In this document: positions 35,717-48,544 of the stretch, piece after piece
Layout: each line of letters starts with the position of its first letter
How positions within the stretch are numbered: the stretch's first letter is position 1
Assembly: GCA_003415625.1 (NCBI GenBank)
Contig: PYIU01000005.1
Span: 1,617,001-1,681,000 of the forward strand
Length of the DNA: 64,000 nt
Reading direction: 5' to 3'
DNA from: Aquanectria penicillioides
Lineage: Eukaryota; Ascomycota; Sordariomycetes; Hypocreales; Nectriaceae
Program-made: the position numbers and the translations under genes
The notes under the pieces: generated by a model
The model's database searches: none
The model's input: the letters and a program-made list of their open reading frames with translations, nothing else
What the model was told of the DNA's origin: nothing

Positions 35717-36758
35717 GACTACTTCCGGGCTTACTTTGGGCGATACAATGTCCGGTTCGAAACCAGTCCGAGCAAGCGTTCTGGGACAATGGGAGCACCA
35801 TCCCACGACGACGATTGTTGATGAGGGCGAGCAGGATCTATTGCTTTTTAATAACCCACTTTTTCTACGTTATGTATCCTCGCACCCTTCGCTTCTTCTC
35901 TACTATTCCTTTTGTTTTGACAAACTTTTTTTTCAAGACGGCGAGCATACCACATACAGTTTGAAAATGGAGGGGAGGCTACTCAGGCAAACTAAACCAC
36001 GAGAATGTGTAGCATTAGGGAAAACACGCAGAGATAGAGTGGGAATGTGGGAGATGTCTACTGGATGAGACAGCCGGCCTTTGCTGCTTGCCCTCCCTGA
36101 TGCAGAAACGGGGAAGGGTTTTTCGGGATGCGTTGATACCTTGCCGCCCTGAGATGATGATTACGGGCTGGCTTTCTTGTGTTTTTTGTTGTTTCTGTAT
36201 ATTTTTTTTGCGTCTTCTTCCTGTAGCTCGGTGTTCTGGATACCTGCGATATTGTGTATGCCTAGTCTTGGAGGGGCTTTTTCACTAAAAGAATAACAAC
36301 TATTCGTGTCTTCACTTTGGATCCTCGTTAGGCCGCGTGGTTGGTCAAGATGAAACCTCCAGAAGTTATTCTGCTTACAAGACGAAAATTGGCAGTTCAC
36401 TATCACTTAAGGACAATGCCCTAGAAATCGTAGAGTGGATTCAAACGGCTCTGTTGGCGATGTAACGAGCTTAGGCTGGTGGGGATCAACTTGGTCTTAC
36501 TTGAATCGTCACAACCACCTCTTCTCATTGGCTTGATCAGTAGCGGCCTCTTGAGGTATCCATACAGGTTCGTTATTTCACTCGTGGACTAATTATCTTG
36601 TTGCAGGTTTGAACAAAAATTGGTATCATTTCCTTCGTAAATACATTAATCTGAATATCAAGGCTCCCTCCACAGCTTTCAATCTATCATTCAGAACCTG
36701 AAAACTCCATATTTGATAAATCAACCAACCCCATAACCCAAACACACATCTTGCCCGT
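35717..36758. other. Convergent 3' regions of the DOCK and HSP70-like genes
   Basis: About 1 kb without a gene. It contains AT-rich T/A runs (35926-35937, 36199-36209) fitting polyadenylation regions. Short frames have no motif. Confidence 0.4.
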
Positions 36759-38656
36759 CTAGACGTACTCGCAAGTCACTGTGTTGTATCGCTGGTCTTT
36801 GTCTTCTGTTAGCGTCTCCTTCAAAATCATTGACTTTTAGCAGAAGTGGGGGACATACTGTTGTACAAAAGGGTGTAGGTCGTTGATGCAGAGAGGTACA
36901 CGGCCTCAATCTTGCAGCTAAGTTCGTAATACCACTGGCCATCAGAACCCTGTCGTCGAGCAAGCAGGTTTTCGGGGATATGGCTGACATCAGCCTCGAC
37001 GTTGGAGAGAACCTTGACATTGTCATCGCGAGAGACGACAGCATCACGCATTGTTTGGTCGTTGTAGATGGTCATTTTGATCTTGCGGATGCGTCCTTGG
37101 CTCACCAAACCGGTCCACACGAATGAGGTGTAGAAGGGCTCGTTTTCAGAAACTTGATCGCCCTAAAAGTCTAATTAGCGAAAATGTTGTTGGGCCAAGA
37201 CATTGAAACTCACTCTCTGAATGAACCACTCCATAGCGTGGATTTTGTAGCATCCATCCAGACCACACCACTGTCGCTTATGCTTGAGGTGAGAGTGCGC
37301 CTTCTCGTCGTATCGGGTTCGCCACTCGGTGCCGTAGTGCTTTCGAGCCTTGCGGTTCTTGATCTTGACCATTGTCAGATCTTCTGGTGCACTATTGGCC
37401 AAACCCTTCATGACAGCACCCTGAACCACGGCTTGCCAAGCGTTGGGAGGCTGCATGATCTGGATCTTCTTGTCAACGGCGTTGCGAAGACGCTCCTTCA
37501 GGTAGTTGGATGCACCGAAGCCACCAACCAAGAGGACAGCGCGGATAGGAACATTGCTCGATGTGATTTGCTCCTTGACTAATCTGATGACCTCAAGGAC
37601 CACTGGCTCGAAAATGGTCTGTAGGTCAGAGGCCTTGAGAGCAAAGCGACCTCGAGTGATACCGAGTGCCTTATTGTTGGCGAGACCACCTACGGGGATA
37701 GTGTATGTCTCATCAGGGCCGACATTCAATGCAAACTGTCGCTTAACCTTTTTCTCGAATACTTCCATAGCCTCGGCCAGGACCTCCTCATCGAATCCCT
37801 CCTCCTTGCCGAGCTTCGCCTTGAGATACTTGGCAAATCGCATGTTCAAGAAGGTAGAACCACACAGGGCACCGGATCCAGGGGCAGCTTCCTGCACCTC
37901 GAGGATGGGCTTCAGGCCAGTAATAGTGTAAGAGATAAGATCGACAGTACCACCGCCGGCATCGACGACAACGACGGTGTCTCCAATCTTGAGGCCATGG
38001 GGATCAAGGCCGTGAAGAGCATAAATGGCGGCAGCCTCAGGCTCCGAGACCAGGTGAACTGGTTGTTTCGTAGAGGAGAGACCGGAGGCAGCCTGGCAAG
38101 CTTTCTTGGTCTTGTCCTTGGCGAGATCACTCCAGATGGCAGGGACGGTGACGACGAACTCAAGAGGAGTGCTGTTAACAATGCTGTCTCCGAGTTTTTC
38201 CCGTAGGGTGTACATGAGATGATCACCGAGAGCAGAAATATAGTCGGTTACGAGCTTGTCAACGTTTCGGCCACCACGGGAGCCCTCGGCGCCAACGGCT
38301 TGACCCATTGCCTGGAGGGAAGGATCGAGATCACTAGAATCGGAATGAGCCGATAGTTTCCTACGTTCAGACTAGTCATCAACTTACAGCTTGAACCATT
38401 CAATGACCTCATCTTGAGGGGCGGTGATGGGGATGGAGAAACCCCATTCAACCTCATTTCCATTGTATCGGAGCTTGGTGGGGACCTTGTCAGAAGACTC
38501 ACCCTCGCGGATTGCCTTGCTGACGGGCCAGGTGGTGATGGCGGTTCGACGGTCGGGACGCTGGGTCTCGGCCCAGGCAACACCAGAATAGGTGGTTCCG
38601 AAATCGATACCGACAATGATTTTGCGGTCGGTGATGTTGAGCTTCTCGAAATCCAT
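36759..38656 (-). CDS. HSP70-like ATPase (HSPA12/fungal short type) lacking a substrate-binding domain
   Basis: Exons on the minus strand are 38388-38656, 37214-38333, 36859-37162 and 36759-36805, giving 579 residues. The actin-like ATPase fold is clear: phosphate 1 VGIDFGTTYSGVAW, phosphate 2 VVVDAGGGTVDLISY and adenosine motif LLVGGFGASNYL. After the ATPase there is a short beta-rich end (VWTGLVSQGRIRKIKM, WYYELSCKIEAVYLS) instead of the normal HSP70 peptide-binding and lid domains, and no EEVD or KDEL. This is the pattern of the large HSPA12-like family expanded in Pezizomycotina, whose clients are unknown. All four exons join in frame; the last exon is 47 bases and ends VTCEYV. It is convergent with the DOCK gene. 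Confidence 0.88.
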
Positions 38657-41600
38657 CTTGTGTGGTGATGTGACTATGAGAGGATGTGGAGTGGTAGGTG
38701 ATGTGGGGAAAGCAGCACAGGCAGCTCTTGTAAACCTCCGAAGCTCCCTGTGGCGGAAGGGGAGCTCAGTTGCGTCTTTCCTTTGACAGAGTCGGAATAG
38801 AGTGCTAGGTTAGCAGTTGCCGGTTGGCGAGAGGCCCTGCGACAACAAATATGACAAGAAAGCCTGTTGGTTTGGGGCCGAAGAGACAAGATGGAAAGAG
38901 AACTCCAAGAAAGAAGTGTTGGTGCGGAAGGTACTTGGGGCTTAAAAGGGCTGTGAGGGAGGGATAGAATTACGGCAAGGCAGCCCAGGCCATCCCGCTT
39001 CAGGGTGGGATGTGGACGCGGCCGGAGAAGCAGAAGTGGATGAAAACGCCCAAGATTCTAACCTCAGGTGCGAAGTACCTACGAACCTTCTCAGACGATA
39101 CCAGGGAGTACCTTAGGTAGGTACCTTCCCTGCCTCAACTCTGTCGTTGCGAACCAAGTTGCGATAGTGGATGCTGTAGAAGGCGTAAACGCGGGGGTGT
39201 CTTGGGTGTGTGCCTGCGCGCCCTGTAACTTAGGTTGTGTTTGAGGTGCGTGCATGGAATGGCGTGTGGGTAGGTTGGCCGGAAGCCTGGAGCCTGCAGC
39301 ACTGAAGTGCCCATTGAGAAGGTGGCGGAGCCGGGTCTCCCTGGCAGTGTCCGCCAAGCTAATTAGAAGCAAGCAAAACCAGGCAACCACAGCCCACCCC
39401 ACCCCCGAGCTGCTCTGTCTTACCGAATTGACCAAGCACCGATCACTGCGACTAGCAAGTACGAGGGGCTGCCTACTTCGCACCTAGTATAGCATTCATT
39501 CAATGCTAACACGAAGTCGTAGGACTAGCGATGATTCAGGACTTTGTCATTACTCAAACATCTAATGTTGCTCTAGGGCAATTCAATGCTATTTTGAAAG
39601 CAATCCCCTCGTCCCCCTTGCACCGACCAAGCGCGGACAGCCGGACTGGATAGAGCCTGTGGTTGCGGCTGCGGCTGAGCATGGCCCACATCCCAGGCCA
39701 TGCAGTGTAGACCTTGGGTGAGAGGGTGTGGGAAGTGTGATATGGCTGGGGGCGTCAGCCCAAGGGGCTTGTGGATGAATGGAGCTCCGATGGGTGGACA
39801 TTGGACATGAGACCCAAGGGCCAAGGCTTGGAGTTGAAATGGATCCAGAAACGGAATGTTTTGATGGAAAATCCAGGCACTTAAGCCCGATGCTGCCACC
39901 GAGAAAATGTAATAAGAAGGCTCCATGACAATGGTGGGGACCAATGAAGGCATACACCATGGGTCAAGTTATTGGGGTGTATTGGATCTCACTTACTTAG
40001 GTAGGTAGCCATGGGCAGAGCAACGGTGGCTAAAAAAGAGATATGTACCTCTCTCCGTAAACTGCCCAGCCGGCAATATTCGGATACATATTTGCGCCAA
40101 AGTTTGCTAGTCAACAGAGAGGCGAAGCCAGTTGTTACCGATCTAACCTACAATACCAACATAACAGGCCATTGTATTGATGAACCGGTGGAGGCAAATG
40201 CCTGAGGGGTCGATCTGGCTGCCTCACCTCGATTACCTACTTTGCAGCCTACGTAAACCTACCTACATCTGCTAGGCAGCCAGAGTCGAGAGACACATAA
40301 GACTGCTCGCCAGTGACTCGTTGGCCGCCCATCAATGGCCCGTTGACAATGCTACTGGTTGATGGTTGTCAACATGGTGGCCACCCTCCCTGATGCAATC
40401 TCACCTAGAAGAGTCTACTAGCTCTGCTACCCTCCTACATGTCACGTCTCGTCTCAGTGGGAGGCTTATCGAAGCAACGAATAGCCTTGCCGGTGGAACG
40501 GCAACATGCAAGCCCAGCCAAGACCTTGAAGTCACTGGTCCCAACCCTCGTATCTTAGTGCTCGTCGAGCAGCTACCCCCATGTCTCAAGGACCTGAGAC
40601 AAGAAATTATCGATTCCCTGATAAGTCAGATATCTTCTGTCCCCTCTTGAACGTTGAGAGGACGAAGTGGCAGTGCCGGTTCGTTAACTCCAATGTTGGG
40701 AGTCATATCGATGTGCTGAGCGTTGGTTGCACTAGACGGGGCAGGTCCACTAGGGATCCAATAAAAGCGCCTGCGTCACACTCTCGCTAGGTCGGCCTAG
40801 TACTCCGTAGACAATGAGGGACTTACAGTTCTGTGATGTTTACTCGAGGTCTGTGCTCGTAGTGCGGGGGGTTTCGAAGGAGTGTGGAATGTATCCGCTG
40901 CCTGCATCCCGCTGGGACGGACCAGTGATCAGCGCCTAGTTACAGGCCCTTGCCCCTGTAAGCAGTCCCAATTCACCATTGTTGTCGTCGCCGGGGCCAC
41001 ACCAGCCGGGCGACCTCCAACCTTCGAAACCCACCTTCGTGCGCCTAAAGTGCAGTTGTCAGACCGGCTGAACACCACCTCTCAATCAGTCAACACACTG
41101 GCTGGACGTATCACCTGCAGCTGCAACTCCAGCTCCGTCTTCAGCTCCAGGTCCAATCTCGGAGCGCAACCACCCGCAAACTGAGGGGTGCGGGTAAATT
41201 TAGAAGTTTCCATATCTCCCGCTTCCTGGACTATCGAGTTGCCAATGGAAACTCACTCTCCATTGCAAAGCCAGTTTCAACGCGCATTACTAACTTGCTA
41301 CGCTCCAATGGTTTCAAGCCCGAGGCAGCCATCAGGTGCTTCTCATGCGAACCAAATCCAAGGTGAATGTACTGGTACTTGGGGCCTTGACTTTCCCAGG
41401 TGGAGAGATATCTTGGTGGCCCTAAGACCTCGAGGGAGGTAGCTGGTAAGGCTGTTTATTGCGGACTGCGCTGGGGGGCTCCTAGCTTTGCCCGCTTGGC
41501 CCGTTCCTGGGAGCCCACTTGCGGAAACAAATGCAGACAGGGCAGAGCGGTACAGCCACCCGTCGCGCCCCTGATAGGGACACCTGAACGAGGCTCTCGG

Positions 41601-42052
41601 AATATTGACTCAACCCATCTGAGAGATAGTTTGCTTCGTGCCTACTGCACCGCCCCGTAACCGCCCCTTGCGCCTAGAGAAGCATTCCGTCATGGCAGGT
41701 CAGGCTCCCTGGTCGCAGCAGGCCGCCAGTGGCATCGGCCGTCAAGTGAGGGGCAGCTTGACCTTTCAAGATGGAGGTACTTCTCCCATAGGTAGGGCCT
41801 GTCTGTTTGTGCTTGTGCATCTGCCAACAAGAGCTTTCTGAAGCACACTCCCCAGACACATCCATGCTGTGCATCTTCCCACTGTTACAGCTCTCAAGCC
41901 TCTTTGATTCCGTCTGATCTTCTTGTCTGACCCTGGCGCGTGGTGTGGTGTGTATTCGGCCTCCCCCACCTTGTCGTGAAGCTCCCAGATACTTGACTGT
42001 CACCCACCCTCCACCTACGCCCGTTCTGCCTACCTTCAATACGGCCTTCCCT
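38657..42052. other. Long intergenic region of 3.4 kb
   Basis: No gene is supported. The first 350 bases are the HSP70-like promoter and leader; 41870-42052 is the probable leader of the next gene. The rest has several TAGGTAGGTACC-type motifs (39109-39127, 39997-40008, 40248-40264) and no coding signature on either strand. Confidence 0.4.
39109..39127 (+). repeat. TAGGTAGGTACCT-type dispersed motif
   Basis: The sequence TACCTTAGGTAGGTACCTT is an imperfect palindrome. Related copies occur near 18334, 28516, 39997, 45410, 45630 and 45734, all in non-coding DNA. Confidence 0.7.
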
Positions 42053-44022
42053 ATGGCTGAATCCGACAAAAACCACGAAGCCCCTCCTGTTGTTCCCGCC
42101 AAAGAACCACTTGAGAAAGAGAAGCTGGGCCCTGCGCTAGAGTCCATCACCAAGACCGAATCTGAGCCCGAACCCGAACCCGAACCCACCCCCGCTCCTA
42201 GTTCCAAGGACGACATGGCGGGCGACTCTGGCCAAGGCAAGACCTCCTCTGAGGAGAGGCGATCTAAGCCAAGCTATAGTGAAGCTGTCACGGGTTTCGA
42301 GGACAAAGACGTACCGCCAACGCCTCCACCGAGGAGCAAGTCCCACGGCAAGGGCAGCTCTGAAAAGGACTTTGACAGCAGCGGCGCTGACAGAGACGGC
42401 GACCGGACCATGCTGATGGACTTGGACCCCATCGGCACGACCAGCATGCTTGACCTCTCGTCATCAATGGAGATGTTTGACGCAGTTTCTTACCAGGCCC
42501 CAGCTCGAAAGTCTAGCCTCCCGCCTACTGCCGAAGAGGACGAGCCCGATGATGAGGACTTGCCTGCTGGCTACGAAAAAACCAGCTTCACTCGACGCAA
42601 AAATGCGGAAAGTTCAATGCAAGAAGAGAACCTCCGTCTAAAGCGCCACACCCAAGACCTTTCCCGAAAGATCAACAACCTCCTTACCGAGAAACAAATT
42701 GCTGAGGAGAAGGCCGAGAGTGCCACTGAACGCCTCAATGAGATGAAGCATCAAACGCGCTCTGGCATGACCGAAATCGAACGCGACACCGAATCACTTG
42801 CTCGCGAATTGGAAAAATCCAGAGAAGAGAACCATGCTCTAAGGGAGCAACTCAAAGATGCCCAGTCGCACATCTTTAGCTTGCAGCCCTACCGCAAAGA
42901 CCTAACTCCGGAAGAGATTGGCCGAGTAAGTCCCGCTTGCGATACGAGATCTTGACCGAGTACTCACACCGAAAATAGGAATATGACAACCTCGTCGAGA
43001 GCGTTCAAGACTGGGTTCAAAAGTTCATGGATCCATGGCTCGAAGATCACGCCGAAGGTGTCGAGAACGTCTTGAACGCGGCGCGAAAGCGAGCCTCGGA
43101 TGCCAATAAGTTCAAGAGGGTTCTCCATCAATACCCGGATCTTGTCCATGCCTCCCAATTTCCCGAGACGGATGAGGACATCATCGCCTCGATTATTATG
43201 CGGTACCTTCACGACAACATCTTCCAGGCGATTCTGTACAGCGACATTCAAAGATACACCGAAGTCGTCAGTTTCATTGAGAACAGCATGCAGATGTCTG
43301 TTGAGCCCAAGAGAGGTTAGTTCCACCAACCCCTTCCCTGGATGCGTTGTGCACAATTCTAACATCTCATTCTTATAGACTTGTTTTCAGTCCGTAACTG
43401 GACTGCGGAAGCCTACAATGCCCTTCTAAGCTCGCCGCCATTTCGATCAGTTCGAGAACGCCGGCGCAAGGATATGACGATCGAGCTGTGCAGCATTCTC
43501 AAAATCTTCTCTCGAAAGGAGAAGATGTCTTGGTTCTACGAAAACATGGATAACAGCTGCGTTTGGCCGGCCATGAAGCTGTACGAGAAGCTCCAAGTGT
43601 CGACACATCACTTCTACCTCGACATCAACCCATACATAATGTGGAGCTCTGGAGGCGAGCTTAACGCGTCTCCCGAGTTCATCGACTCGGTCAAGAACCT
43701 TGACTGCCGCAACATATTGCTGAACCGCAAGGCATTTAACATTAACAAGATTGACCCACCGCCAACAAAGAAGGAACTCTACCATCGGTTGCTAAATGTA
43801 TGCACAGTCGTGCCGGCGCTATACATGCGACAGATTGGACAGAGAGACTCGATCAAGGAGCCCATGATCGTTCGAAAGCAGCAGATGTTGGTTGCTTGGG
43901 GATCTGAGGATAAGCGCAAAACGTTTGCGGAAAATGGAGATAGAACGATTGTTTCTCACCTCTTTCACTCCAAGAGCGAGCGCTCTGGAGAGAGCTGGAT
44001 CGCACCGTTTCGATGGGCATGA
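42053..44022 (+). CDS. Unrecognised coiled-coil protein with conserved C-terminal domain
   Basis: I do not recognise this protein. Exons 42053-42925, 42979-43315 and 43379-44022 give 617 residues starting MAESDKNHEAPP. Residues 1-180 are acidic and low-complexity, including an EP repeat and the Pro-rich VPPTPPPRSK. A coiled coil spans about 190-285 (ENLRLKRHTQDLSRKINNLL, ESLARELEKSREENHALREQ). The remaining 330 residues look globular and well conserved in composition (SVQDWVQKFMDPWL, FIDSVKNLDCRNILL, RTIVSHLFHSKSERSG), with many aromatic residues and no signal peptide or membrane segment. Splices are clean and in phase. The C-terminal segment resembles uncharacterised Pezizomycotina proteins; no function is proposed. 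Confidence 0.85.
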
Positions 44023-45907
44023 CTAGTTACGGCCGTCATTGCCGTACTACTGGCAATGAAGTTTTATGATTTTTATTTTTGAAACGTCATACCAGAACCA
44101 ACAGACGAGGACTTGCTTGCTATGTATCTAGTTACTTGCTTTACGATGGGTCTAGCCTCACATGCACACATAGACAGCAAGGTGCGGGTTTGACATTATG
44201 GGAGGGAGTTATTGGTCGGATGTACGCACGATACCACACAATCGAGTATGAACCCTCGTAATAGACACTCCATGAAACTGAAACCATATCCACTCCTGCA
44301 CACATTTGATGTCATGGTTTCCAATCATTGAATCTTGGGCAAGTGGTGAGTTGACTTACACCATGACTTACATCATGACTTGCAAGACCAGTTGGTGGAT
44401 TAGTGAGGGAGCCGCCAACTAGGTATCCCGGCTCTGGTTCCGCGTATGAGACTTCGGCAATAACAAACACCGAGATGCTCAAGCAGGAAGAGCATGGAGA
44501 CCATGTGATGTAGCAAGCTCCCAAGCTCCGAAGTTCACGGGCAGCTCTTCTCGGTTACGAGTTTCTTGGGTGGACCATGAAAACGCCTTGCGACGTGGGC
44601 ACCACATGCACGAGGTCGACGCAGTGACAATGGGCGAGCTCTAGTGGGGTCGTAGCATTTGGGGGCACGCATGTACCAGTACCCAGGGCACCAGCTGAGG
44701 TGGGCTTTCTTCTAGATTGTGGAGTGATGGTGCCACTGGGCAAGCTCTGGGATCTGCATTTCGGGGCGTGCACGGTTGGCTGGGGCGTGCACCGCGGGGG
44801 GGAGGCGCAGCATTGGTCTCAGTGGTCCTGTTGGAGCTGTCCACGCCGCTGTACCCGGCGGACAGTGGAGGGTGTGGTGTGCCTAGAAGGTCCAAACACA
44901 GACAACGTCCGTCCGGCTTTGGCCTTGGCCTGCCTGTGGCCAATTGGTTCCGCTATTGGATAGCTCTTCGTGTCAGCCCAGCAGCGGGGACAGGGCGGAC
45001 AGTCTTCCAGTGGTTCGCCTGCCCGCTCCCTCAGTCCGCCTGCCATGCCATAGCTATCAATGCCAGTGGAGTGCGCCTGGGAGAGCGATCACACGCCGCC
45101 GCATCGCTTTGCATCCCGTCGCAGGCCTATGGGGAGGCAGTGAGCAGGAGAGGAAAAATGCCCAGGTCCGGTCGGCCAGTCCAGGAGGGTTTCATCGGCG
45201 TGGCTTGGAGGCCGAGGATGCCTGAACTAGCCCTACCAGCCCAGCGCCACGGCGCTGTGAAGGCCTGTGAAGTCGCAATACATGGTGGATGTGCCCATGA
45301 TGCTGCTGTGGTTACATACCGTACAATCTTGGCTGGTCCTATCCATCAGGCAGCTAGCGACCTGCTAAAGGTCGCTCTGACTCTCTACTAAACCCAAGGC
45401 CTACCACGCAAGGTACCTACCGATGCCAATAAGCTGCCTCCAGCTCGCATGAGCCCAAAATACCCCCCAGACGCATGAGCCATCCCACACCTTCTCTTCC
45501 CTCCGATCCATTCAATTGCCTTGATCGCGTTCAACCTGCCCCGAGTCTTCAGCACTTCCCGGATACTCACTCCTGTCTTACATGGCCCTGGCTTTGTCGC
45601 GGCAGGGAAACACTTGGCTCGGCTTCGCATAGGTACCTACGGAAACATTGCGCCTGGTGTTGATCCACCCCAGGTTTGCTCTGGTCGTGCAGCTGCAGCC
45701 TTCATGGCACCTTAGCTGAGTCTCTCATTCCCTGGGACCTACCTACCTGCTGCCTTCCTCCTCTCCCACATCTTCTACCACCTCCTCCTTTCTCCCTCTT
45801 GCTTCTTTTCTTATCTACGCTGTCTACCGCCGAGCTCCTCCTTCCCTCATTTGCCAATCCCCCCCTTTTTTTTCTTCATCTTCCGGCGTTGGTTGCCCTG
45901 CCGAGAC
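44023..45907. other. Intergenic region of 1.9 kb
   Basis: No gene is seen. Minus and plus frames in 44640-45391 lack coding bias. The last 170 bases are strongly CT-rich, the likely leader of the RBR ligase gene, and TAGGTACCTA-type motifs occur at 45410-45421, 45630-45640 and 45734-45746. Confidence 0.4.
45630..45640 (+). repeat. TAGGTACCTA palindrome
   Basis: An exact 10-base palindrome in non-coding DNA about 270 bases before the RBR gene start. The same word occurs at 18334-18343. Confidence 0.8.
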
Positions 45908-48544
45908 ATGTTCAAGAACTTCAAAAAGAGGGCGACCACCGTATTCCGCAAGAAGAGGGCGCCGGATACAACCGACCTACCTCCGGAGTACAATTCGATC
46001 ATCACTACCGACACCACTAGCACCAATAACGACAACCCTCCCTTCAGATTCACATACTCAACTGAAAATAACGAGCCAGGCCCAAGGGATACCAGGGCTG
46101 ACCCTCTTGTTGCCCCGCCAGCTCCATTGGCAGAGGTTGAGCCTGCTCAAGAGGATCAGCAGCCGGTCGTTGAAGAGGCCGATACAAATTCAGACCCACC
46201 GGAGCCGGACCCTTACGCTCGCAAATACGTCCCGTTTATTGAGGCTACGCCTCTCAAGAACAACATGCTAGTTAACGCGGGCATTTACGGCCGGGTCAAC
46301 GCTGACATTATGGGCGGCTTTGGAAGTGACGACGATTCCATCTGGTTGGTGGATGACGAGGAGACAGACGAGGAACAAGAGCAACAGCGACAAAGCGAGC
46401 ATGAAGATGAGGCTCCTCGAGAGACGTTGACAGTAACGGAGAACCAAGACAACTCAGACAACCGGTCTGAGACTCGGTCTCATCGCTCCCAAATATCTCG
46501 TCATTCGCAAAGGTCCCGCACGTCCTCGCACGAGGTACCAATTGTTCTTGCTCCTCCAGTAGCACAGGAACAGCTTCCTGATGCGCCGTCTCCTGAGTCA
46601 ACACGACCAGCTTTCCACTACAACAGACCATCACTCCTTGATGACAATGAGTTTGCCTCTTTTACCACTACCGCTGTGGAGACGTCGCCGCGTCCCCCTA
46701 CCCCAACAGCCGCGCCCCGACGTGGCTACGCCCCCATCACTGCCTCTATTCTCGACCTCACCGACATGGGACTTGATGATTTAGAAGATCCTCCCGCTGA
46801 ATCTCCCAAGCCACGAAACGACAAGGTCCAGCGCGAACCCGAGGTTGAGCCTCTCGCCTCTACGTCGAGCTCCATTAACCCGTACGTTGCCCTCTTTGAG
46901 CAGCAGGATCTTGCTATGACTGTAGCATACCTCCGCCGGCTAGACCAGTCTGGGGACGAAGTAGCTGATGATTTCCGGTAGGTTACCTAAAGCCCCCCAA
47001 GCCCAAGTTTCGGTCATGCCAGGCACCTTCTAGTTGGAGGTTGCCCGGAAATTGGTGTTTCCTTTGCGTTGTGTTTATACTGCCCGGCCATACCCCTTTG
47101 TGAATTTATGGTGCTCCTTTTTCATTTTTCACAACCACTACTTCCAGTCCTTGCTTTCAATACAAGATACTAAGAATTACTTTCAATTTCAGCTTTGGTC
47201 AACGATATCAGAAGATGCCTGATACGCCAGATGTCATTGTCACACATCAGCGTGTACCTGCCAGCACCGTGACCGGCGAACTTGAATGTGCGGTTTGCAC
47301 CGAGACGAAGGACGTCAGAGATTTCCCTCGGTTTTCCATCACCGCTTCATGCACCCACCCCCCAAGCACATGCCTCGAGTGTGTTCAACTGTCCATCGAA
47401 TCGGATCTGAATAGTAAACTCTGGACTGAAATTAGATGTCCTGAGTGTCGTGAATTGTTGGAGTATGCTGACATTCAGCGATATGCAAACCCACAAACTT
47501 TTATGAGGTAAGTCCTCCCAAGTCCTCCTAGAGTGAATGAGAGCTGACATTGAAGAAGATACGAGACGTTAGCCCTCCGTGCCGCCATGTCGGAAGCGGA
47601 CAACTTTGTTTGGTGCACATCTGGTTGTGGTTCCGGTCAGATCCACGAGTCTGGTGATGACCAACCCATTGTGACCTGTTTGCATTGTAACTATCGGTCC
47701 TGCTTCCAACATAATGTCCCTTGGCACGAAAACCTTACTTGTGAAGAATATGACCAACTACTAGCTGACCCAGAAAACTTTCGTTCCCGCCTAGAGCTTG
47801 AGAACGAGGCCTATTCAGAGGCTCAGCGAGCTCAATTGGAGGCTGACCGGGCAATGGCCCAAAACCTTCTTGCCGACGAACAAGCTGAAGTACAACGACG
47901 AGAAGAGAGAGCTCGGCAAGAGAGGGAACAGGCAAGGAAGGCAGCAGAGTTGGTGCGTAAGATTGCTGCTAGACGAAAGCGAGAAGAGCAGCAAAGCCAG
48001 GCCACAGTCAACCAAACGACGAAGCCTTGTCCAGGATGCGGATGGGCGATCGAAAAGAACGATGGATGGTAAGTTCAAACTTTGTATCCTTGATCATGCA
48101 TGCCTCTAGAATCTAACTTTGGTGCAGTTCCCACATGACTTGTAAGTTACCCCCATTCCGATTCCCTCGACTCGCCCTTTATGCGCCCCCGAAGTCTCCC
48201 CTATCCCTTGAACGGTGCGTTCGCACAACTTCTTCTACTTTATTTGAAGGACATCAAACCAACAATCTTAGGCATTAAATGTGGACACGAATTTTGTTGG
48301 GGCTGTTACAACACTTGGACTCGGCGCCATAATATCAATTGCATGGGCGGTCGCTGATGAGGCGGCCTGTGACCTGCATGATGACTCTAGAAGCGCAGAG
48401 AGTGACTAACTCTCGACAGGCGCGAAATGTCGACATCAGTGGTGTTATGAGTGTGGTGCGAACCACAAGGATATTTTGGCTGGTGACAACACCGCGCACA
48501 AAGAGACGTGCAAATTCCACCCAGACAACATGGATTCGGATTGA
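45908..48544 (+). CDS. RBR (RING1-IBR-RING2) E3 ubiquitin ligase with a long disordered N terminus
   Basis: This is a RING-between-RING ligase, a class that passes ubiquitin through a cysteine of RING2. Exons 45908-46977, 47193-47507, 47559-48068, 48128-48141, 48272-48349 and 48420-48544 give 703 residues, all in phase. Residues 1-356 are acidic, Ser/Pro-rich and largely disordered. RING1 begins near 385 (ECAVCTETKDV, CPECRELLEY), IBR follows (CTSGCGSGQIHESG, CLHCNYRSC), then a charged helix, then RING2 (CPGCGWAIEKNDGC, SHMTCIKCGHEFCWGC). The Cys in HMTC is the expected catalytic residue. After the N-terminal exon the 215-base intron has a good TACTAAG branch site; I take both parts as one gene, but a second gene starting at 47215 (MPDTPDV) is possible. 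The fourth exon is 14 bases. Confidence 0.82.

Noticed and set aside
35738..35775. tRNA-like GGTTCGAAACC B box
   Set aside because: No acceptor stem, A box or cloverleaf could be built around it.
44717..45391. 224-residue open frame
   Set aside because: No domain, no splice support and overlapping frames of similar length; likely chance.
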